From assembly GCA_959018755.1 (NCBI GenBank), contig CAUEMA010000002.1:176348-240347 (forward strand): a stretch of 64,000 nucleotides of DNA, written 5' to 3'. A model generated the notes under the pieces. That model searched no databases. It worked only from the letters and a program-made list of their open reading frames with translations, and had not been told where the DNA came from. How positions within the stretch are numbered: position 1 is the first letter of the stretch; the number at the start of each line of letters is the position of its first letter. This document shows positions 7,773 to 15,609 of the stretch, piece by piece. Position numbers and translations under genes: made by a program. Origin of the DNA: an uncultured Collinsella sp. (GTDB lineage: Bacteria > Actinomycetota > Coriobacteriia > Coriobacteriales > Coriobacteriaceae).

Positions 7773-8679
7773 CGTGGGCTACTCGCTCAAAGAGGCAATC
7801 AGCCACTTCTTCCGTAACTGGACCACCTCGCTCGGCGCCGTCATCACGATTTTCCTTTCGCTGTTTATCATCGGCCTGTTCATCATGGGTTCCGCGATGC
7901 TGAACTCCGTGATCGGCACCGTCGAGGATCAGGTCGTCATCAACGCCTTTATTAGCGATGACGCCGACCAGGCAGATGTTCAGGCCTTTGAGGCCGAGCT
8001 CAAGACGTGGAGCAACGTCAAGTCCGTGACGTACAAGGACAAGGACGACGCGCTGGCCGAGTACACGAGCAAGATGTCGGGTAACGCCGACGCTACCATG
8101 AGCGCGCTCGACGGTCAGAACCCGCTGCCGGCTTCTTATGCCATCGAGATGGACGATCCGTCCAAGGTCGAGAGCACGGCCCAGAAGCTCAAGAAGAACG
8201 CCGATTTTCAGAAGATCGCGGACGACGGCGACGTCAACGCGAGCGTTCTGTACGGCCAGGAGGAAGTGAGCCGCCTGTTCCAGGTGACGAACTACATCCG
8301 TATCGCCGCCGTGGTGCTCGTCGGCCTGCTGACCTTTATCGCGTTCATTTTCATTAACAACACGATTCGCCTGTCCATTACGGCGCGTCGTCGTGAGATT
8401 GCGATCATGCGTCTGGTGGGCGCAAGCAACGGCTTCATTCGCGGGCCGTTCATTACCGAGGGCGTGCTGCAGGCCATTTTGGGCTCGCTGCTTTCTATCG
8501 GCGTGCTGGAGCTGCTGCGTAACCTGATGGTTCCGCGTCTGCAGGAGAGCATCGGCTGGATGTCGTTTGCGCTGCCGATGCAGTACTACCTGGTGACCTA
8601 CGCCGCGCTGATTCTGGTCGGCGTCATTATCGGTCTCTTTGGTTCCGCCATCGCCATGCGCCGCTATCTGCGCGTGTAG
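7759..8679 (+). CDS. ftsX: Cell-division membrane protein FtsX
   Basis: FtsX is the membrane partner of FtsE and relays ATP hydrolysis to cell-wall hydrolases outside. The 306-residue protein has one N-terminal transmembrane helix (LGAVITIFLSLFIIGLFIMG) and a ~130-residue extracellular domain. Three C-terminal helices follow (AAVVLVGLLTFIAFIFINN, ILGSLLSIGVLELL, YAALILVGVIIGLFGSA), with the conserved cytosolic segment ITARRREIAIMRLVGAS. GGGGAGG precedes the ATG inside ftsE. The 14-bp overlap indicates coupled translation, and a strong terminator follows. Confidence 0.95.
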   Translation: MAPTNVGYSLKEAISHFFRNWTTSLGAVITIFLSLFIIGLFIMGSAMLNSVIGTVEDQVVINAFISDDADQADVQAFEAELKTWSNVKSVTYKDKDDALAEYTSKMSGNADATMSALDGQNPLPASYAIEMDDPSKVESTAQKLKKNADFQKIADDGDVNASVLYGQEEVSRLFQVTNYIRIAAVVLVGLLTFIAFIFINNTIRLSITARRREIAIMRLVGASNGFIRGPFITEGVLQAILGSLLSIGVLELLRNLMVPRLQESIGWMSFALPMQYYLVTYAALILVGVIIGLFGSAIAMRRYLRV

Positions 8680-8702
8680 GCGTGCTTGGAATTCGTTCCT
8701 TC

Positions 8703-8737
8703 AACGGGTCGTCTCTTTTGGGGGCGGCCCGTTTTTT
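8703..8737 (+). terminator. Terminator of ftsEX
   Basis: An 11-bp stem (8703-8713 with 8723-8733, two G-U pairs) is followed by six T. An F3-type palindrome begins at the last T. Confidence 0.87.
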
Positions 8738-8821
8738 GATCCCTAGGGGACGGCAGGATTGCGGACCATTGTGGCGCTGGTCTATCTATGCGATCCGCAA
8801 TCCTGCCGTCCCCTAGGGATC
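8738..8821. repeat. Palindromic element F3, full copy
   Basis: Perfect 28-bp arms (8738-8765 and 8794-8821; left arm begins GATCCCTAGGGGACGGCAGG) flank a centre of exactly 28 nt. It abuts the T-tract of the ftsX terminator and precedes the rnr promoter region. It shares the GATCCCTWGGGGACGG head with copies at 39942, 40339 and 53016. Confidence 0.93.
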
Positions 8822-8872
8822 ATTTGGGTAGACTCTTGGGGTGTAAACGGCCATCGATAGTAAGGAGGCGCC

Positions 8873-11008
8873 ATGGGGCGCAATAACAAGCATAAGCGTG
8901 GAGCTCGCAATAAGCGCGGGCCGGTGCGCAGCGAGCGTCGCCCGAGTCTGACCGGACGCGTGCAGCTCCATGAGCATAGCGCCTATGTTGTAACCGAAAA
9001 CGGCGACTACAAGGTCATGGGCCGCGGCAAGCGTGAGATTATGGACGGCGATACCGTTGCCGTGAGCATTAAGAACAGCCCGCATGGCGAGCGACGCGCC
9101 GTAATCGAGGGCGTCGTCGAGCGTGCAGCCATTAGTGTGGTGGGCACGTACCAGACCGCCGGCCCGCTCGGGGTGATCGAGCCGCTTGATTCTCGCCTTA
9201 AGGCCGATTTCTTTATTCTGCCGGAGGACACTTCGGCGGAGCGCTTGGGCGTTCATCCGGGTGATGCGGTCGTCGCACGCATTTTGACGTATCCGACGCG
9301 CCTGGAATCGGGCACCGTGACGATCGAGCGCCGTATTGGCGGCGATGATGCGCCCGATTTGGGCGTTCAGTATGTGATGGCGCGCTATGGCTATACCGAT
9401 ACTTATCCCGAGGCCGCGCTAGCCGAGGCCGAGGCACTTTCGCTCGATGTGGCCTCGGCACTCAAGGACCCGCTCCGCCGAGACCTGCGCGACCGCTTTG
9501 TCATTACGATTGACCCGGTCGACGCGCGCGACTTTGACGACGCCATCTCGCTGGAGCGCACGCCCGAGGGTGGCTATAAGCTGGGTGTCCATATTGCCGA
9601 CGTTTCGCACTATGTTGCCTGGGATGGACATATCGATCTGGAAGCCCGCCATCGCACGACGTCGGTGTATCTTGCCGATCGTGTACTCCCCATGCTGCCC
9701 GAGCGCCTGTCGAACGATTTGTGCTCGCTGCGTCCCGACGAGGACCGTTTGGCGTTTACTGTCGACATTGAGCTCGACGCGCAGGGTCGCGTGCGCCATT
9801 ACGATCCCTATCCCAGCGTGATTCGCTCGCGCGTGCGCATGGACTACGACGGCGCCGAGGCGCTGCTGGTACGTGCCGGTGCGGTGGAGTATTCGGTGCT
9901 GGAGGGTGCCGCCGAGGATGTTGCCGCGGTTGAAGCCTCGTGCGAGGAAGCGCTCGAGCGCGGGCTTGCGTGCGAGGAGACCGCTCGCGGCTATAACGTC
10001 GACTTGGGGGATTTCCTCGTAGCTGCCAACGAGCTCGCCGAGCTTCGCCGTCGTATTCGTCGCGCACGCGGTTCGGTCGACTTTGATACGGCCGAGATCC
10101 GTGCGCTGTTGGACGAGGACGGCGTGCCCGTGCAGATCGTGGCCCGTGAGCGCTCGTGTGCCACGTCGCTGATTGAGGAAGCCATGCTGCTGGCCAACGA
10201 GTGCGTGGCGGAGTGGCTGGCCGACCGCGATATCGAGGCCTGCTATCGCGTGCACGACGATCCCAGTCCCGACAGCTTGCACGGTGCCGCCGTGGCGCTG
10301 GCACAGCTGGGCATCATCGATGACCGTCGCGCGGCAGGCATTGCCCTGGGAAGCCCCGACGAGCTGCAGGCGGCGGTTGATGCCGCAGCCGGTACGGCCA
10401 ACGCGCCGCTCGTCAACACGTTGCTGCTGCGCAGTATGCAGCGCGCACTGTACAAGCCGCGCAACGAGGGTCACTTTGCACTTGCCGCGCCGTGCTATTG
10501 CCACTTTACGAGTCCCATTCGCCGCTATCCCGACCTGGTAGTGCATCGCGTACTCAAGCTGCAGCTGGCCTACGAGCGGCTGGGCGGTAAGGACGCCTTG
10601 GTGCGTACGCCGCGGCTGATCGGTAAGGGCCGCGAGTCCCTGCCGCGCATCCTGCCGCAAATCTGCCGCGCGTGCAGCGATGCCGAGCGTGCGGCCGACG
10701 CCGCCAGCCATGCGACGCAAAAGATCAAGATCGCCCAGTACTACGAGGACCGCCTGGGCGAGCGCTACGCCGGAACGATCTCGTGGGTCAGCAGCATGGG
10801 CCTCTTTGTGCGCCTGGATCTGACACAGGTTGAGGGTTTGGTTTCGATCAAGAGCCTGGGCAACGAGTGGTTCGAGTTTGATGAAGACGCGCTCACGCTC
10901 ACGGGCGCCGACACGGGGACTCGCTATGAGCTGGGGCAGCGCGTGATCATCGAGGTCTCGCGCGTCAACACCACGCGCGGGCACTTGGATTTCAGGCTTA
11001 TTCATTAG
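8873..11008 (+). CDS. rnr: Ribonuclease R (RNB-family 3'-5' exoribonuclease)
   Basis: RNase R degrades structured RNA and, with SmpB/tmRNA, non-stop mRNAs. The 711-residue protein starts with a very basic tail (NNKHKRGARNKRGPVRSERR). Cold-shock-type OB regions follow, then the RNB catalytic core with the metal-binding aspartates in DPVDARDFDDAISLE near residue 213 and SPIRRYPDLVVHR further on. The C-terminal S1 domain is RYAGTISWVSSMGLFVRLDL. AAGGAGG precedes the ATG, and a TAGACT at 8830-8835 may be its -10 box. It is shorter than E. coli RNase R (813) but complete. smpB lies 3.4 kb downstream, separated by unrelated genes. Confidence 0.94.
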   Translation: MGRNNKHKRGARNKRGPVRSERRPSLTGRVQLHEHSAYVVTENGDYKVMGRGKREIMDGDTVAVSIKNSPHGERRAVIEGVVERAAISVVGTYQTAGPLGVIEPLDSRLKADFFILPEDTSAERLGVHPGDAVVARILTYPTRLESGTVTIERRIGGDDAPDLGVQYVMARYGYTDTYPEAALAEAEALSLDVASALKDPLRRDLRDRFVITIDPVDARDFDDAISLERTPEGGYKLGVHIADVSHYVAWDGHIDLEARHRTTSVYLADRVLPMLPERLSNDLCSLRPDEDRLAFTVDIELDAQGRVRHYDPYPSVIRSRVRMDYDGAEALLVRAGAVEYSVLEGAAEDVAAVEASCEEALERGLACEETARGYNVDLGDFLVAANELAELRRRIRRARGSVDFDTAEIRALLDEDGVPVQIVARERSCATSLIEEAMLLANECVAEWLADRDIEACYRVHDDPSPDSLHGAAVALAQLGIIDDRRAAGIALGSPDELQAAVDAAAGTANAPLVNTLLLRSMQRALYKPRNEGHFALAAPCYCHFTSPIRRYPDLVVHRVLKLQLAYERLGGKDALVRTPRLIGKGRESLPRILPQICRACSDAERAADAASHATQKIKIAQYYEDRLGERYAGTISWVSSMGLFVRLDLTQVEGLVSIKSLGNEWFEFDEDALTLTGADTGTRYELGQRVIIEVSRVNTTRGHLDFRLIH

Positions 11009-11036
11009 CCGGAATTTGGTGATTGATAGAGAACGG

Positions 11037-11062
11037 GGCGGTCTTTTGGGGCCGCCTTTTTT
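11037..11062 (+). terminator. Terminator of rnr
   Basis: A 7-bp GC-rich stem (11037-11043 with 11050-11056) is followed by six T. Confidence 0.82.
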
Positions 11063-11126
11063 GTGGCGGTTCAATCGTCTTGCCGCCCGCGCGCTTGCGT
11101 CTTCCGCCTGCTATAGGGGAGATAAA

Positions 11127-11161
11127 ACCTACCAAAATAAACCTGTTCCTTTTTGGGAGGT
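11127..11161. promoter_or_regulatory. Inverted repeat in front of the serine recombinase
   Basis: ACCTACCAAAA (11127-11137) and TTTTGGGAGGT (11151-11161) form an 11-bp inverted repeat with one mismatch and a 13-bp spacer, 22 bp before the recombinase start. It could be an operator or a recombinase subsite. It does not have the 2-bp core of a crossover site. Confidence 0.4.
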
Positions 11162-11182
11162 CTACGAGAGAGCGGGGATGAG

Positions 11183-11788
11183 ATGACAACGGTGTACGGG
11201 TATGCGCGGGTGAGCTCGCGTGATCAAAATCTGAATCGGCAGCTGGATGCGCTGGGCGCCTATGGCGTGGAACCGGCGAATATCTTTGCCGACCATGCGA
11301 GTGGCAAGGACTTCGATCGACCGCGGTATCGCGAGCTGCTGTGCGCGTTGGATTCCGGTGATGTGCTGGTGGTACTTTCCATTGATCGGCTGGGCCGTAA
11401 CTACAGCGAGATCCTCGAGGAATGGCGGTGCATAACCAAAGAGCTCGGCGCCGCCATCGTGGTGCTGGACATGCCATTGCTCGACACGCGCGCCAGAGAC
11501 TGTGGTGGGTCGGACGTGACGAGTGCGTTGATTGCCGATATTGTTTTGCAGCTGCTGAGCTATGTAGCGCAGGTGGAGCGCGAGAACATTCACCGGCGCC
11601 AAGCCGAGGGCATTGCGGCGGCACGAGCGCGCGGCGTGCGCTTTGGCCGGCCCCGCAAGCCCTGTCCTCCGCAATTCGAGCTGGTGCGCGATACCTACGA
11701 GGCGGGTGATATCACGCGGAGTCAGGCGGCAAAGCGGCTAGGCGTGTGCGTGGGGACGTTCGATCGCTGGATGCGCGAGATGGGATAG
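11183..11788 (+). CDS. Serine recombinase of the resolvase/invertase family
   Basis: The 201-residue protein has the catalytic N-terminal domain of small serine recombinases. TTVYGYARVSSRDQN contains the nucleophilic serine, and DVLVVLSIDRLGRNYSEI contains the conserved DRLGR. A linker helix (ERENIHRRQAEGIAAARARG) and a Hin-type helix-turn-helix (ITRSQAAKRLGVCVGTFDRWM) follow. The ATG at 11183 is chosen because it gives the canonical N-terminus. No invertible segment, resolution site or transposase is visible beside it, so it is either an orphan invertase or a relic of a lost element. Base composition is like its neighbours. Confidence 0.9.
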   Translation: MTTVYGYARVSSRDQNLNRQLDALGAYGVEPANIFADHASGKDFDRPRYRELLCALDSGDVLVVLSIDRLGRNYSEILEEWRCITKELGAAIVVLDMPLLDTRARDCGGSDVTSALIADIVLQLLSYVAQVERENIHRRQAEGIAAARARGVRFGRPRKPCPPQFELVRDTYEAGDITRSQAAKRLGVCVGTFDRWMREMG

Positions 11789-11952
11789 GGGTTTGCGGCG
11801 CGTCCCATTGGCGCCCATACGAGACGTTAACCTCAAGATGGAAAACCGCGACCGCCTGTACGTCGGCGCTGGCTACAATATCGGCATCGGTCGCAGATGG
11901 CCATCGATGCGCTGTTTGCCAAACACTTGTCTTTTCTAAGAAGGGAATCCCC

Positions 11953-12312
11953 ATGGCAGTGCTGTTTGTTGAATATCCCAAATGCTCGACGTGTAAAAAG
12001 GCCAAGGCCTGGTTGGACGAGCATGGGGTTGAGTACGTCGATCGCGATATTGTTACAGACAATCCTTCGGCTGAGGAGCTTGCGACCTGGATTGCTCGTT
12101 CGGGGCTGCCGGTGCGACGCTTCTTTAATTCGTCGGGCATGAAGTATCGAGAGCTTGGCCTGAAGGCGCGCCTGGACGCGGGGATGACGGATCAGGAATG
12201 CTATGAGCTGTTGGCGACCGACGGCATGCTGGTTAAGCGTCCGCTGCTGGTGGGAGATGACTTTGCGATTCCCGGCTTTAGGGAAGCGGCCTGGGCCGAG
12301 GCGCTGCTGTAG
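11953..12312 (+). CDS. ArsC/Spx-family thioredoxin-fold protein
   Basis: The 119-residue protein has the ArsC-like fold: YPKCSTCKKAKAWLDEHG with an N-terminal CxxC, then a helical insert (LPVRRFFNSSGMKYRELGLK) and KRPLLVGDDFAIPGF at the end. The family includes glutaredoxin-coupled arsenate reductases, YffB-like proteins and Spx. The CxxC and the RP motif fit either group. No ars genes are nearby, so a YffB-like or redox role is more likely than arsenate resistance. The start at 11953 has AAGGGA upstream, and a TACAAT at about 11874 is a plausible -10 box. It is a single-gene unit. Confidence 0.85.
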   Translation: MAVLFVEYPKCSTCKKAKAWLDEHGVEYVDRDIVTDNPSAEELATWIARSGLPVRRFFNSSGMKYRELGLKARLDAGMTDQECYELLATDGMLVKRPLLVGDDFAIPGFREAAWAEALL

Positions 12313-12317
12313 CAGCT

Positions 12318-12491
12318 GCGGAAAGTGCGTCCCATTTCGAGCGCTGATTCTGGGACACGGTTTCCGGTTGAAGTGGCTAGCGGAAACCGTATCCCAGTTT
12401 GAGCGCGAAATCTGGGATACGGTTTCCGCTTGGGGCCTCTAGGGGAAAGCGCGTCCCGTTTTGGACGCAAATTCCGGGATGAGCTTTCCGG
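12318..12491. repeat. Palindromic array F4: three units, 62-bp period
   Basis: Three units start at 12318, 12380 and 12442. Each has a 17-bp arm (GCGGAAACCGTATCCCA in unit 2), a 16-nt centre and an inverted 17-bp arm. The units are separated by 12-nt linkers (TTGAAGTGGCTA, TTGGGGCCTCTA), so the period is exactly 62 bp. Arms of units 1 and 3 are diverged. The array fills the gap between the ArsC-like gene and the convergent small gene at 12533. Confidence 0.9.
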
Positions 12492-12532
12492 TTGGCGGGC
12501 ATGCGCACTATCCCGGCTGGCGGGCATATGCG

Positions 12533-12943
12533 CTAATCCTCCAGCCGTGCCCATTCGTGTGGGTCGTAGATCTTTACGTGCTTGTCGGGCGTGTCGCTCC
12601 AGTACTCTTCGTCCATAAAGGGTAAGTATGCCTGAACGCCGGAGCAGATAAACGGAATCCGCTGTCGCTGCAGGCGTTCGCGCTGTCGTCGCTCCAGATG
12701 CGTCTCGGATATGACGGTCGGCATGCCGGATAACTCGACGAGGCTCGCCTGGATGCGCTTGAGGTCGGGGAGCGCCGCGTGCCATGACGTCCGCATAATT
12801 AAAAACGAGGCGTGACGGTATTCCGCTTGCATCACCGTGATGGCGGGGCGCAGCGTGGGGTGGATTTTGTCCCGGTCGGGCCAAGGTCCGGCGGATATCT
12901 CGAGCCCCAAGGTCTCCCATAGGTAATCCAGCTCTTCGTCCAT
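12533..12943 (-). CDS. Small protein of unknown function, possibly a truncated winged-helix regulator
   Basis: The 136-residue protein has no recognised catalytic motif. The stretch RQRERLQRQRIPFICSGVQAYLPFM resembles the IPFI...QxYLPF segment of some MarR-like regulators. Those proteins continue into a DNA-binding domain, but here the frame stops ~20 residues later. The start at 12943 is preferred because GAGG lies four bases upstream. The C-terminal end abuts the F4 repeat array, which may have replaced the rest of the gene. It could equally be a genuine short protein; the relationship is tentative. Confidence 0.55.
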   Translation of the reverse strand: MDEELDYLWETLGLEISAGPWPDRDKIHPTLRPAITVMQAEYRHASFLIMRTSWHAALPDLKRIQASLVELSGMPTVISETHLERRQRERLQRQRIPFICSGVQAYLPFMDEEYWSDTPDKHVKIYDPHEWARLED

Positions 12944-13146
12944 AGCGCCTCGATGTCTACGCAATTATTGTCGCTTCGATTGTGTTACCTGGTGCTATCG
13001 TTTTCGCGATAGAATCTGCCAACGGTCGACGGCTACCGTTCGCGGTGTTCTGCCCTTCGTGTGCGGTGGCTAGCTCCACAGGTCCTTCACGGGTCGGGCT
13101 AAATCGGGCCAATTTGGCCGAATTTCAAAAAAGTTAAAATTGGGGC

Positions 13147-13175
13147 TTGCGTCACGACGGGTCTTCCCGTATATT
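13147..13175 (+). promoter_or_regulatory. Promoter of the tRNA pair
   Basis: TTGCGT (13147-13152) and TATATT (13170-13175) are separated by 17 bp, a good sigma-70-type match, 45 bp before tRNA-Gln. Confidence 0.7.
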
Positions 13176-13219
13176 TCTTTCTTGCGCAAAGGCACAGCCG
13201 AGCGCAGCGATGCAGTCAT

Positions 13220-13293
13220 TGGGATGTCGTCTAATGGCAGGACAGCGGATTCTGGTTCCGTCAATGGGGGTTCGACTCCCTCCATCCCAGCCA
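13220..13293 (+). tRNA. tRNA-Gln (anticodon CTG)
   Basis: The cloverleaf folds with a 7-bp acceptor (TGGGATG with CATCCCA), a GTCT/GGAC D-stem, a 5-bp anticodon stem with loop TTCTGGT, and a T-arm with GTTCGACT. Anticodon CTG reads CAG. The CCA end is encoded at 13291-13293. It is transcribed with tRNA-Glu. Confidence 0.95.
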
Positions 13294-13310
13294 TTGCATT
13301 TGCTACATAT

Positions 13311-13384
13311 GGCCCGTTCGTCTAGCGGTTTAGGACGCCGCCCTCTCAAGGCGGAGATCACCAGTTCGAATCTGGTACGGGCTA
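13311..13384 (+). tRNA. tRNA-Glu (anticodon CTC)
   Basis: The acceptor GGCCCGT pairs with ACGGGCT. The anticodon stem CCGCC/GGCGG carries loop CTCTCAA, so anticodon CTC reads GAG. The T-arm is CCAG with TTCGAAT. CCA is not encoded, unlike in the adjacent tRNA-Gln. A terminator follows 15 bp later. Confidence 0.95.
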
Positions 13385-13398
13385 CCCACAAATGAACG

Positions 13399-13430
13399 CC
13401 CGGGTCTCGCAAGAGACCCGGGTTTTGTGT
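13399..13430 (+). terminator. Terminator of the tRNA operon
   Basis: A perfect 10-bp stem CCCGGGTCTC with loop GCAA is followed by TTTTGTGT. Confidence 0.92.
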
Positions 13431-13482
13431 ATCGACCGTATATACGGCGCCTGCCGTGTTTCGCTCAGATCGAGGAGTAGCC

Positions 13483-14400
13483 ATGGATCTGCCCATCAGC
13501 TTGCAAGACATCACGTATGCCGAGAACTATCTGGCGCAGGGCGACCTGGCCACGGCGACGCCGCTGTTGGAGCGTCTGGTGGAGCTCGCCGAGGAGTATA
13601 TCGACGCTGAGTGCAAGACGGAGGAGAAGCGCCAATACTTTAGCTTCGATAGCAAGTTTGAGCGCTTGGCCTATCGCCGCGTGGAGAAGGATCCGCGCGA
13701 GCTCGTGCAGGTCGAGGTGCCGTTTGACCGCCTGTACTCTGACATGGCGTTTGCCTACATTCGCCAGCAGGATTATGTGAGCGCTCGTAATGCCCTGATG
13801 CAGGCTGTGCGTTGGGACCCCATGAACTGCAACTATCGCTTGGACTTGGCCGAGCTGTTCCGCGCACTCGAGGACAAACAGGAATGGGCATCGCTCTCGT
13901 TCTCGGTGCTGGAGCGTGCGAGCGACGGCAAGTGCGCCGCCCGCGCTTATGCCAACCTCGGCCAGTATTTCCTTGAGCCCGAGACCGAGAACGTCTCGGC
14001 GGCTGTGGGTTGCGCGCGTCTGGCGCTGCGCTTGGCCCCTGGCGACGCGCATACGACGCGCCTGCTCAACAAGATCCATACTGCCTATCCGGATGCCGCC
14101 GAGGAGAGCGACGAGCACGTGATGGGCGAGCTGAGCCTGCAAGGCGTGCCGACCTCGCCTTCGGCCGAGATTGCCATCTGCCTGATCATGTGTGCGACCG
14201 ATGCTGCAAGCGACGGCGACAAGCAGGAGGCGACGCGCCTGACGGTCCGTGCCCGCGACCTGGTGGGCGAGGAGGCATGTGCGGCGATCATTAAGCTGGT
14301 GCGCGAGAGCGATGCCGAGCTCAATGCCGAGCGCAAGGCAAAGCGCGCAGGCGACGACAAGGGAGCCGACGGCGTCAAGGAGGCCGGCGATGCCCAGTAA
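13483..14400 (+). CDS. TPR-like helical repeat protein
   Basis: The 305-residue protein consists of paired amphipathic helices of TPR type, for example FDRLYSDMAFAYIRQQDYVSARNALMQAVRWDP followed by a predicted second repeat, and CAARAYANLGQYFLEP with ALRLAPGDAHTTRLLNKIH. It has no signal peptide or membrane segment and ends in a charged Lys/Asp-rich tail. GAGGAG precedes the ATG at 13483. The stop lies 11 bp inside smpB, so the two genes form an operon. The partner is unknown; a role in translation quality control is only suggested by the neighbour. Confidence 0.8.
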   Translation: MDLPISLQDITYAENYLAQGDLATATPLLERLVELAEEYIDAECKTEEKRQYFSFDSKFERLAYRRVEKDPRELVQVEVPFDRLYSDMAFAYIRQQDYVSARNALMQAVRWDPMNCNYRLDLAELFRALEDKQEWASLSFSVLERASDGKCAARAYANLGQYFLEPETENVSAAVGCARLALRLAPGDAHTTRLLNKIHTAYPDAAEESDEHVMGELSLQGVPTSPSAEIAICLIMCATDAASDGDKQEATRLTVRARDLVGEEACAAIIKLVRESDAELNAERKAKRAGDDKGADGVKEAGDAQ

Positions 14401-14860
14401 GCGCGAACGCAAGCTCATTTCCAAGAATCGTTCGGCGCATCACGAGTACTTTATCGACGAGACGTTCGAATGCGGCATTGAGCTGAGCGGTACCGAGGTC
14501 AAGTCGATTCGCGAGCGCGCCTGTCAGATCACTGACACCTTTGCGCTGATTCGCGGCGGCGAGTGCTGGCTGGTGGGCCTGCACATTCACCCTTACAGCC
14601 ACGGTGGCGTGTGGAACCGTGACCCCGATCGCCGTCGCCGTCTGCTGCTGCATCGCAAGGAGATTGATTTTCTTGACGGCAAACTGCGCAACCGCGGCTA
14701 TGCGCTGGTGCCGTTGGAGCTCTACTTTAATACCGATGGTCGCGTAAAGTTGCTGTTGGGCCTGGGCCGCGGCAAAAAGCTCTACGACAAGCGCGAAGAC
14801 ATGGCCAAGCGCGACGTTCAGCGCGAGATTGACCGCACGCTTAAGGAGCGTAACCGCTAG
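14390..14860 (+). CDS. smpB: tmRNA-binding protein SmpB
   Basis: SmpB delivers tmRNA to stalled ribosomes in trans-translation. The 156-residue protein has the diagnostic core: HHEYFIDETFECGIELSGTEVKSIR, then NRDPDRRRRLLLHRKEI, and the basic C-terminal tail KKLYDKREDMAKRDVQREI that enters the ribosomal A site. The ATG at 14390 has AAGGAGG upstream inside the TPR gene. No ssrA gene is recognisable in the window. A terminator follows ~75 bp later. Confidence 0.96.
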   Translation: MPSKRERKLISKNRSAHHEYFIDETFECGIELSGTEVKSIRERACQITDTFALIRGGECWLVGLHIHPYSHGGVWNRDPDRRRRLLLHRKEIDFLDGKLRNRGYALVPLELYFNTDGRVKLLLGLGRGKKLYDKREDMAKRDVQREIDRTLKERNR

Positions 14861-14933
14861 GCACGTGGCTTGCTGGGAGGTGGCCTACTGCGACTGTCTC
14901 GCCTTCCTAACCGTTTTGACACCTATGTCTCAA

Positions 14934-14966
14934 AGGCGGCGTCCGGTATGGGCGTCGCCTATTTTT
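14934..14966 (+). terminator. Terminator of the TPR-smpB operon
   Basis: An 11-bp stem (14934-14944 with 14950-14960, two G-U pairs) with loop GGTAT is followed by ATTTTT. Confidence 0.82.
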
Positions 14967-15017
14967 ATGGGTACATACATCCATGAGGTTCCAACCCGGG
15001 TTAGGGGAGTGGTCGTT

Positions 15018-15521
15018 ATGGACAAAACTGCGTTCTTTACGATGCCGAGCGGCCTGTATGTGGTGAGTGCTGCGGCCGACGGGCTGCGTGCCGGCTGCAT
15101 CATCAACACCGCGGTGCAGGTGACGTCCATGCCGCCGCGCATTTCGGTTGCCGTGAACAAGGAAAATGTCACGTCTGGTGTTATCTCGTCTGCCAAGGCC
15201 TTTGCGCTGACCGTGATCGATCAGACGGCCGATATGCTCTACATTGGCAACTTTGGATTCCGTACCAGCAGCGACTTTGACAAATTTGCTAAGTACGAGA
15301 CGCGCGAGACTGCACTGGGCATGCCCTATGTTCCCGAGCATGCGGCGGCCTTGTTTAGCTGCCGTTTGATCGACACTGTTGACGTGGGCACACATCTGCT
15401 CTTTATTGGCGAGGTCGAAGATGCCGAGCGTCTGAGCGGCGAGACTCCGTTGACCTATGACTACTACCACAAGGTGCTGAAGGGCAAGACGCCGCCCAAG
15501 GCGTCTTCGTACCAAGGGTAG
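15018..15521 (+). CDS. Flavin reductase-like FMN-binding protein
   Basis: The 167-residue protein matches the flavin reductase-like domain. It has the N-terminal segment FFTMPSGLYVVSAAADGLRAGCIINTAVQVTS, the FMN-region sequence RISVAVNKENVTSGVI, and the ending LTYDYYHKVLKGKTPPKASSY. This ending is typical of the domain found in clostridial high-molecular-weight rubredoxin and related NADH:rubredoxin-type proteins. The ATG at 15018 has GGGGAG upstream. A separate rubredoxin gene starts 88 bp downstream, so the two functions fused in clostridia are probably encoded here by neighbours and act together in oxygen or electron scavenging. This role is inference. Confidence 0.87.
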   Translation: MDKTAFFTMPSGLYVVSAAADGLRAGCIINTAVQVTSMPPRISVAVNKENVTSGVISSAKAFALTVIDQTADMLYIGNFGFRTSSDFDKFAKYETRETALGMPYVPEHAAALFSCRLIDTVDVGTHLLFIGEVEDAERLSGETPLTYDYYHKVLKGKTPPKASSYQG

Positions 15522-15538
15522 AAATGCTGTAAAACTAC

Positions 15539-15566
15539 TTGCATAATATTATTGAGAATATATACT
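15539..15566 (+). promoter_or_regulatory. Promoter of the rubredoxin gene
   Basis: TTGCAT (15539-15544) and TATACT (15561-15566) are 16 bp apart, in a strikingly AT-rich island between two GC-rich genes. The AT-rich ATAATATTATTGAGAATAT across it could also hold a Fur/PerR-type operator, but no clean palindrome is seen. Confidence 0.72.
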
Positions 15567-15609
15567 AATAAGTAAGTACACCAGCAGTCACGTTCGAGAG
15601 GAGAACATC

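Noticed and set aside
14861..15017. ssrA (tmRNA) next to smpB
   Set aside because: No tRNA-Ala-like ends, tag frame or pseudoknots; the gap holds only a terminator and a short spacer.
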